A stretch of 64,000 nucleotides of DNA from Calycina herbarum. Taxonomy: Eukaryota; Ascomycota; Leotiomycetes; Helotiales; Pezizellaceae. The stretch spans positions 1-64,000 of the forward strand of contig LLEY01000174.1 in NCBI GenBank assembly GCA_001414485.1, given 5' to 3'. Of the stretch, positions 57,388-64,000 are shown piece after piece. How positions within the stretch are numbered: the stretch's first letter is position 1; each line of letters opens with the position of its first letter. The notes below the pieces were generated by a model. The model did no database searches. It was not told where the DNA came from and saw only the letters and a list, made by a program, of their open reading frames with translations. Both the position numbers and the translations under genes were made by a program.

Positions 57388-60125
57388 ATGAGCTTTTCCA
57401 ACATACCGCAACTGAAGAATCATAGGATGGATCGGCATCCTGAGAGAGAGGTGGATTCTTATCCCATGGAAGAAGTGCAAATACAACCCCTCCAGCACTC
57501 CGCATCTCCACCAGGACGAAGAGAGAGTACGCAAAGCTCAATAAGAGACCGAATCATTCGCTTTGCATCGCCAGTTCAACCTGACTATAGCCCCTTATCA
57601 CCACTGTCAACCGACGAGCCCTTTCGCAATGAAAGACAATCTCAAAGCCACTCCAAAATGCCCCCCTAGTCTCTGTGGAGTCGAAGTACAACGCCATGCA
57701 CCCAGTCAATCAGCATGTCCTGGAACCTTCACTGACCAATTCGCCTGGAGCTTCCCCCAAGTCACAGCCTCCATTGGTCATCGCCGATTCCGTGAAAACA
57801 TGGTGGGGCTGGTGGCATCCGATGTTTCTCATGTATGTCTTTTTCCTGGTGGGTGTTTCCGCAGCCACTGGCCACCATTTCTTCTATGCTTCATTGCATG
57901 GCACTGAGGCCACAGATCAATTCAAGAGAGCCCGTTATGGTAAGCGACTTTTACTTTGGTTCCTTCGAAGTCCCCAATTAAAGTGGTCGAGAGTCAGTTT
58001 CATCCTCTTGCTGCCTCTATTTCTGAAAAGAAAAAAAAACCTGTGCTAATAAGTTACAGGTGCTGCTATGAGTTTTGTGGCCAAAGCATCACTCATGGCG
58101 AGCGTAATTCTGGCATTTCGCCAGCAAATGTGGGCAACGTTTCGCAGGAAAACACTTACTGTTGACGCAATAGACTCCATCTTTGCTATCATGGAAGACC
58201 CTACTGTTGTGAAATGGGAAGCTTTCAAAAATGCTACAGTTGCAATGTTTCTAGCGTTCATAGTTTGGTAGGTGTCCTTCTCTTTCTCCTGCCCCCAATA
58301 TATGATCAGCCAGAAAGGCAACACGCAGAAATCATTCTGTGCTGTTCCACTTCGCAAGATAGGAATTTGCTAACTGCTAATGCAGGATATCCCCTCTCAC
58401 TGTAATCCTTACGCCAGGAACACTTACCGTTTTGCCCTCCATGATTACGAATATTACTACTTGTCCTGCTGTCCGAACTTTGAATTTTACACCTGAATCA
58501 AGCTATGATTGGCGAGCTCCCGAAAAAATTGGAGGCCTTAATCAACTGTCTCTTTCGCTGTACAACACAACAACCGACGATCTGAGCTCCCCCTATCTCT
58601 TTGATTATTACACAGCACCTTCTGGGGATTTAGATTTGGCAGCTACTCTGAGTGCTTATACGCAAAGTCCAGTCGCACAAAAGAATATATCTGTTCAAAG
58701 TTGTGGCGCTGGTTGGAATTGCTCATATGAGATCGCTTTTGTAGGTCCAGGTTATAAATGTGTTGAATATGGAGGGGGAAACGACGGTAAGATCCTCAAT
58801 AGATGCCCTTTCAATCCTTGGGCTCCCTTGAAAACAATATTCTAACTTCGTCCAGACGCACCAATTGAAACACGTGTTCTAATTCCAGAGGGAGGTTACA
58901 GTTATTTGGCACATGCTACACTAGGAGAATACTCAACGGTACAGATCGATTCGAGCCCGGGTGGTGGTCATCCCAAGTCGCTCTCTCCATGGCCTAAGAC
59001 TCTTGGATCATTCAGAACGGAACCAATTATCTGGGTTGGTTATTCTGTCCTCAAAGATGGCAATGCCACTTTTCCTGCCAATTCATCAGATCCCCGTTGG
59101 GCCACAGCTTTCGATACCAAGATGTTCTCCTGTCTACATTACGAGACCAGTTACAATGTTACCTTCAACTACACCGCTGGAATACAAAAAACAACAGCCA
59201 CGGACCGAAAGTTCATCTCGCCTATAATGAATACGGAATTTCTACGAGGGGTAGATGCCAACGATGGTACGAGGGATAATATAACAGCCATACCAGCCTA
59301 CGAGTATATTCTGCCCCAGAATGTAGCCAAGTATCGACTCACAGCTGCATATCACTCTCTTGGTCTCCAATTGCGGACGCGAATTAATGGGAGTCTCTCA
59401 CTCCTGCCTACTGGTGGTGTTGCAAGATCGGAAACTCCAGCTACAAACACGAAACTCATTGATGTCCGTCACTACCTACCGTAAGTTTATCTACTTTAGG
59501 CTAAGCCTGATTTTTTCTTGTGATAGTTCAAATAAGCGAGATCCCTTTTTGCGGCCTTCCTTCAACCGCAGAAGCTAACGTACTCGTTTCTAGAAACCCG
59601 GACCTGATAGATGGAATCCAATCTCTCTACGAAAACATGATCCTATCCCTTCTTTCCAATCCCCAACTCATGGTCGTAGCCTGGGCCGCACAACCCTGGA
59701 ACCAAAGCGGAACACTCTCCGACGGCCCCTTATGGCCATGCAAAAAGTCCCGCAACCTAAACGTCTTCGACTACCGAGTCCGCGATCTCTGGCTCGTCTA
59801 CGGCTCCTTCATATTCCTCGCTGCTATATCGATCATGTTTGGCTTGAAAGCTGTACAACAAAATGCGGGTCATTTTAAGAAGAATCGGTTTTCTGCTATC
59901 GTGGCTGCGACGAGGGGACCGGAGCTGGATTCCGTGGCTTGGAGGACGAATGCTCATGGCAAAATGCCGAGGGGTGTTGGGAAAACAAAGCTGGGGTATG
60001 GGATTGCGAGGCAGGGTGTGGGTGGACAGAGAGGGAGTTACATTGGGAGTGGGGTCGATGACGGGTTTGGAGAGATGTTTTATAGGAGTGAAATTGATAG
60101 GGAGGAGAGAGGGGTCATGAGATGA
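57388..60125 (+). CDS. large fungal membrane glycoprotein of unknown function
   Basis: Exons 57388-57526, 57670-57939, 58060-58267, 58386-58786, 58856-59480 and 59594-60125 give 724 residues; the later joins have clear CTAAT branch sites, the first join is less certain. A hydrophilic N-terminus leads to a membrane segment near a WWGWWHPMFLMYVFFLVGVSA stretch (two or three hydrophobic helices in the first ~230 residues). A long, probably extracellular part follows with many N-x-S/T sites (for example NITT, NCSY, NATF, NVTF, NGSL) and paired cysteines. A last helix (LWLVYGSFIFLAAISIMFGL) and a basic cytoplasmic tail end it. The architecture matches a fungal family that databases often label formylmethionine deformylase-like, a name with no functional support visible here. 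Confidence 0.75.
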
Positions 60126-60746
60126 TGAAATTATGTAATGTTTAGTTGAATTTCAATATGTTTCTTTTTGACCCCAAGTGGGATTTTAGCTGTGAATTCG
60201 TGGTTCAAGGTGGTTCAATGTTCATCGGTCGTGCATTCCCTTCTCGCTCTCACGATGTCAAACTTGGGTAAGAGGGCCTTGACCTTGACTACCTTCATCT
60301 GAGGTCAAGCAAGGAAAGAATGGGCCCTATAACCTTAAGGGGGTTTGGGTTCCTTTTTTGGGGGGTGGTGTAAATGGTGCGCTGGTAACTTAAACCTCTG
60401 GTTTTTGAGCTCGCTTTTCTTCTAGACTTATTCGTGATCTCGAACGGTGGGGACTATTCCGGGTACCTGCTTGATTCCTCTGATGCTATGAGATGGTGCT
60501 TCGAAATTATACCTAGTCTCATGGAGAAGAGGAAAGAGCAACAGAGATCCCCGCTCGTTGTGATTCCCTATTGTCTGTCTGCCCGCCTGTAAATACCTTT
60601 TTTTTGTTTGTATTCAAATAGTCTTTAGCCGCCGGAAGGCGCTATGTAGACGCACTATATACAGAGTTTCTAAAAGTAGCTTATATACTCCTTATAAAGT
60701 AGCTATTACTAGCTCCTAATAATAGCTTAAGTATCTCCTTATATTC
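60126..60746. other. intergenic, border of the repeat block
   Basis: Contains the 3' end of the membrane-glycoprotein gene, then AT-rich sequence with a poly(T) tract near 60,600. From ~60.63 kb the sequence looks like an older repeat into which the LTR element inserted. Confidence 0.5.
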
Positions 60747-61056
60747 TGTAACGGCACGAAACGGATACTACTACAAAAGAGGCATATAGAAGTGCGTTCG
60801 ATAGAATAACATACCCGAATACTAGGCTCTGATATGAAGGAAAAGACCAAATTGGTCCTTTCCTCAAGAGAGAGTAAGGGCATCTATATACAAGAGGGCC
60901 GGACAATAACAAAAGTCCGTGCCGATCCGGCTCTAACAATTCCGAAACCAAACCTGTACCGTAATCCTGTTCCGTAACCATCTGTGCCGTACCATACTCG
61001 GCACGTATTCTTGGCTGTTCTGATAGCTCGGCAATTCCATCAATAGCTGGCTATCA
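60747..61056. repeat. left LTR, mildly mutated
   Basis: Retains CpG sites and mixed composition (for example GTGCCGATCCGGCTC), unlike the right LTR. Confidence 0.85.
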
Positions 61057-63155
61057 TATCCCCCTCCCTTGAAAAAGACTCGTCCTCGAGTCTTCGTATT
61101 GTCGGTGCGGTATCGGTGGGCGGTGTCTGTAGGCGGCAGTATTAGTAGCAGAAGGATTGTCGTATAGAATGCGGTTTATTAAGCGAGGTGTTTAGCGAAA
61201 GGTAGGATACGAGTCGTAGCCGGCCTTGTTCGTAGATGTTGCCTGTATCGGGTGTTTCCTACTAAAAGCAAAGCATTCGCTAAAAGAGTATATAGTCTAA
61301 TCCCTCGATTGTCTATATTAGAGGGGATTCAGATAGGAGTCGGAGGCGGAAAAGTCGGAATTCAGAAGTCGATATCGTAGAAGACAGTAATAACTCAGCT
61401 AAGAGGTCACTTATCCTTGTCTTTTGTCCTAGTAGATGGCGTACTTCTTTGATTTGTATCTGATTCGTAACTGATTCGTATCCGATCTAAATTAGACTTC
61501 TGGAATCCGGCTAGAAGGTAAAAGAAAGTAAGGACTCCTTACCGAAGTAGGGAGTCGGAGGTGGGGTATTAGCTAGTTAAATATTATTACCGATAATTGT
61601 TATCTAATGCCTCGTTTTCCCACCGATTTAGAGTACTCTACGAGGACTTGGTTTTATCTTCCTTTTAAACAGTAGAAAAGGATTCGTATTCGAGTAGTAG
61701 AAGGTTTAGTATTATACTAGATAAGGATTAAAAGGTAGTCTTTTTAACTAAAGTAGTTATACCGACTAGCTTAGTTATATTAGCTATATATAACTTAGCG
61801 TTTTAGCGTTTTTCCTTATCTAAGGCTAGAAGATCTACTACTATTTCGACGAAGTTATAGTTCTAACGTCTCTTAAGTATAGCGGCTAAGTTTCGTAGCT
61901 ATAGTATAATCTTTTCCTATATATAGAAGAACCGTTCTAACTCTAGTATCCCTCTAAGTATAGCTATACTTGAAAAGCAACCTCTGAAGTTAGTAAACGT
62001 TTCTCTAGTATAATCCTTTCTACCTATCTATAAGGCCTAGAAGGCGTTCTATATATCCTCTATCTCGTATCTAGTTAAGAAATATAAATCTAAAAGTTTA
62101 GTTATATCTTAATAATTATAGAAAGTAATATAAATCGACCTAGACTTATATCTAGGCTTAAGGTAGTTCCTAGCATAGCTAGTAGTTGTTCTCTAGATAA
62201 GAGTCTTTTAAGTCGATATAGTATTATAATAATTAGCGTTTACTAGAAGTCTATCGTATACTAATATCTTCTATTATTAGTAGGTAGGTAAGATACTATT
62301 ATTTAAGAGTTTAATCCTTTCTATAATCTTACTTTTAGTAGTTTAGAGTAGGAGGGGATTAGGAGTGCCTTCGAAGGCTAGGAGAGTAGTTTGCCGTCGA
62401 GGGAAGACATTAGAGATAGTAGTATCTCTTAAGCGAAAAGAGTCTCGCGTAGTACTTAGAGGCGAAAGAGGCTCGGGATCGGATTAGAAAGGTTAAGAAT
62501 CTCTGATTTAATTCCTAAGTTCGCTTATAATTAATTCTAACTATACGAACCGATTATTATTATCTTAAAGTTTTTCTTCTAAGCCTTATACTATATCTTA
62601 TATCTCGTCTATATTAGAAAAGTCTCGGTTATCTTTAGGGTTTTAAGTAAGTTACTTTCCTTTCTAAGACCTTTTGTTTTAGACGTACGAGTATAGTTCG
62701 TAGACCTTTTAAAAGAGAGTCTACTATTCCTAGAAGGTTATTACTTAACGCTTTTAAGAAGCGGAGTATTAGAATTTAATATATTATATATTAATTCGAA
62801 AAAGAGAGAGTTAAGAGGTAGATTTAAGAGCCTTCTAGGTAACTATATATCGTCGACTATCTATATCTTATATAGTAATCTCTATATAGAGAGGGTTATT
62901 AGAAGTCTTAGAAGTACTTAGCGTAGTCTACTACTATTAACGTAGAAACCGCCTACGATTTTACTAGCTAACTATTTAGATACTAAACCTCGGTATTACT
63001 AGCTATTTAGATAGTCTCTAATTACCTAGCTATTTAAGGTTATTAATATACTAATCTAAATCTAGGCTAAATCGAATTCGAAGCAGATACGCTAGCGCGC
63101 TTAAGTAAGATATTATAATAGGCTGTTCTTAGTAGAGTTGAATTTAGTCTTTTAA

Positions 63156-63448
63156 TATAATAGTATAAAACAGATACTACTATAAAAGAGGTATATAGAA
63201 GTACGTTTAATAGAATAATATATCTAAATACTAGGCTTTAATATAAAGGAAAAGACTAAATTAGTCCTTTTCTTAAGAGAGAGTAAGAGTATCTATATAT
63301 AAGAGAGCTAGATAATAATAAAAGTCTATACTAATCTAGCTCTAATAATTCTAAAACTAAACCTATACTATAATCCTATTCTATAACTATCTATACTATA
63401 CTATACTCGGCACGTATTCTTAGTAATTCTATTAATAGCTAGCTATTA
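63156..63448. repeat. right LTR, heavily RIP-mutated
   Basis: Alignable to the left LTR along its full length; most former C and G positions in CpA/TpG contexts are now T and A. A few short deletions make it slightly shorter. Confidence 0.85.
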
Positions 63449-63597
63449 TATATTCTCTCTATTCTATTACTATTAAGCTACTCTTTATATACTAAGAGAC
63501 TTTTACTTATTATTAAATCTATATAACAGCTCTTTTAAAAGCTTAGTTAGTATAACCTTTATATAAGTACTTAATAATAATTAACGTATATATATAG

Positions 63598-64000
63598 CGA
63601 ACTAGCTAAATAAGCGAACTAGCTAACTGAAAATATATCTAAAATCGCGATTTTAATATTTAAATATCTTTACGAATTATTAATTAAAAATTTCAAAATT
63701 AAACCTTTGATTTTATTACTATATAAATATAAAAGTTATAAAATATAAGACTAAGGCTAATTTATATTAAAAAGTTATTAAAAGAAGAAGAAAAAAGATA
63801 AGATTATAAAAGTATTTTTAAGCGAATCGCTAAGTAAAATTATATAACGTCTGAAACTTAGAGTTCTAAATATATATATAGTAATAAAATCAAAGTTTTA
63901 ATTTTAAAACTTTTAATTAATAGTTCGTAGTAATATTAAAATATTAAAATCGCGATTTAAGATGTGTTTTCAGTTAGCTAGTTCGCTTATTTAGCTGGTT
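63598..64000. mobile_element. partial inverted-repeat (MITE-like) element
   Basis: The left arm begins GCGAACTAGCTAAATAAGCG and is matched, in reverse complement, by the last ~70 bases of the window (…TCGCTTATTTAGCTGGTT), including the CGCGATTTTAATATT word. The right end lies beyond the window. The AT-rich core contains TTTTAAGCGAATCGCTAAGT, almost the same as in the 31.4-31.8 kb element. Confidence 0.7.

Larger units (their letters stand above)
60747..63448. mobile_element. RIP-mutated LTR retrotransposon
   Basis: Two direct repeats of ~300 bases (60747-61056 and 63156-63448) bound about 2.1 kb of very TA-rich, stop-riddled sequence. The left copy starts TGTAACGG and ends CTATCA; the right copy reads TATAATAG...CTATTA, with almost all differences C-to-T or G-to-A, the signature of RIP. 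The same seven bases, TATATTC, stand directly before the left LTR and after the right LTR, a likely target-site duplication (longer than the usual five). No open reading frame for gag or pol survives, so family is unknown. Confidence 0.85.

Noticed and set aside
57563..57907. Alternative frame over the first exons of the membrane glycoprotein
   Set aside because: The 0-frame carries the conserved membrane segment and splices to downstream exons; this one ends without continuation.
61057..63155. Surviving gag/pol genes in the LTR element
   Set aside because: All frames are broken by TA-rich stops after RIP; nothing could be read as reverse transcriptase or integrase.

Overview
The window is nuclear DNA of a filamentous ascomycete (Pezizomycotina). 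Genes are dense and intron-rich, with short introns (about 45-145 bases) carrying fungal CTAAC/CTGAC-type branch sites. The proteins look most like those of Leotiomycetes (Sclerotiniaceae-like), but that placement rests on recognised protein style, not a search. A transposon at the right end carries almost pure C-to-T/G-to-A transitions between its LTRs, the signature of repeat-induced point mutation (RIP).

Layout. 0-3 kb: AT-rich relic sequence with no supported gene. 3-4.7 kb: sphingolipid delta-8 desaturase (-). 6.6-7.2 kb: small Cys/Gly-rich protein (+) behind a palindromic TATA box. 8.5-10.3 kb: mitochondrial dihydrolipoamide dehydrogenase (-). 10.6-13.3 kb: SGD1/NOM1 (-), divergent from SRP14 (+, 13.4-14.0). 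16.7-18.1 kb: unrecognised Cys-rich, low-complexity protein (-). 19.7-22.4 kb: three-RRM Gbp2/Hrb1-like protein (-) with an 8-base microexon. 22.4-28 kb: gene desert. 28.0-30.2 kb: a complete cytochrome P450 (+), hidden by ten introns, two of them GC-AG, and a 7-base exon. 30.7-31.8 kb: two inverted-repeat elements. 32.4-35.5 kb: VAC14 (+). 35.6-36.5 kb: HAUS1-like augmin subunit (-). 37-38.6 kb: ER DnaJ/TPR co-chaperone of the p58IPK type (+). 39-40.7 kb: SPIN90/Ldb17-family protein (+). 42.2-45 kb: SLM1-type PH-domain TORC2 effector (-). 45.9-48.3 kb: cytosolic threonyl-tRNA synthetase (-), divergent from GAR1 (+, 48.5-49.4). 50.3-51.2 kb: phosphatidylserine synthase (-). 53.7-54.9 kb: F-box-like protein (-). 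55.5-56.2 kb: small basic hypothetical (+). 57.4-60.1 kb: large fungal membrane glycoprotein (+). 60.7-63.4 kb: RIP-mutated LTR retrotransposon. 63.6-64.0 kb: start of another inverted-repeat element.

Most genes are conserved housekeeping functions: translation and ribosome biogenesis (SGD1, SRP14, GAR1, ThrRS), membrane lipid and phosphoinositide biology (desaturase, PSS, VAC14, SLM1), mitochondrial metabolism, the spindle, actin and the ER. They form no operon or biosynthetic cluster; the P450 stands alone beside repeats. I found no undescribed multi-gene system. The most unusual signals are gene-structural (7-, 8- and 15-base exons, two GC-AG introns in one gene, stop-free introns of length divisible by three) and repeat-structural (palindromic GTAGGTnACCTAC units at two distant loci, related miniature inverted-repeat elements, an unevenly mutated retrotransposon).
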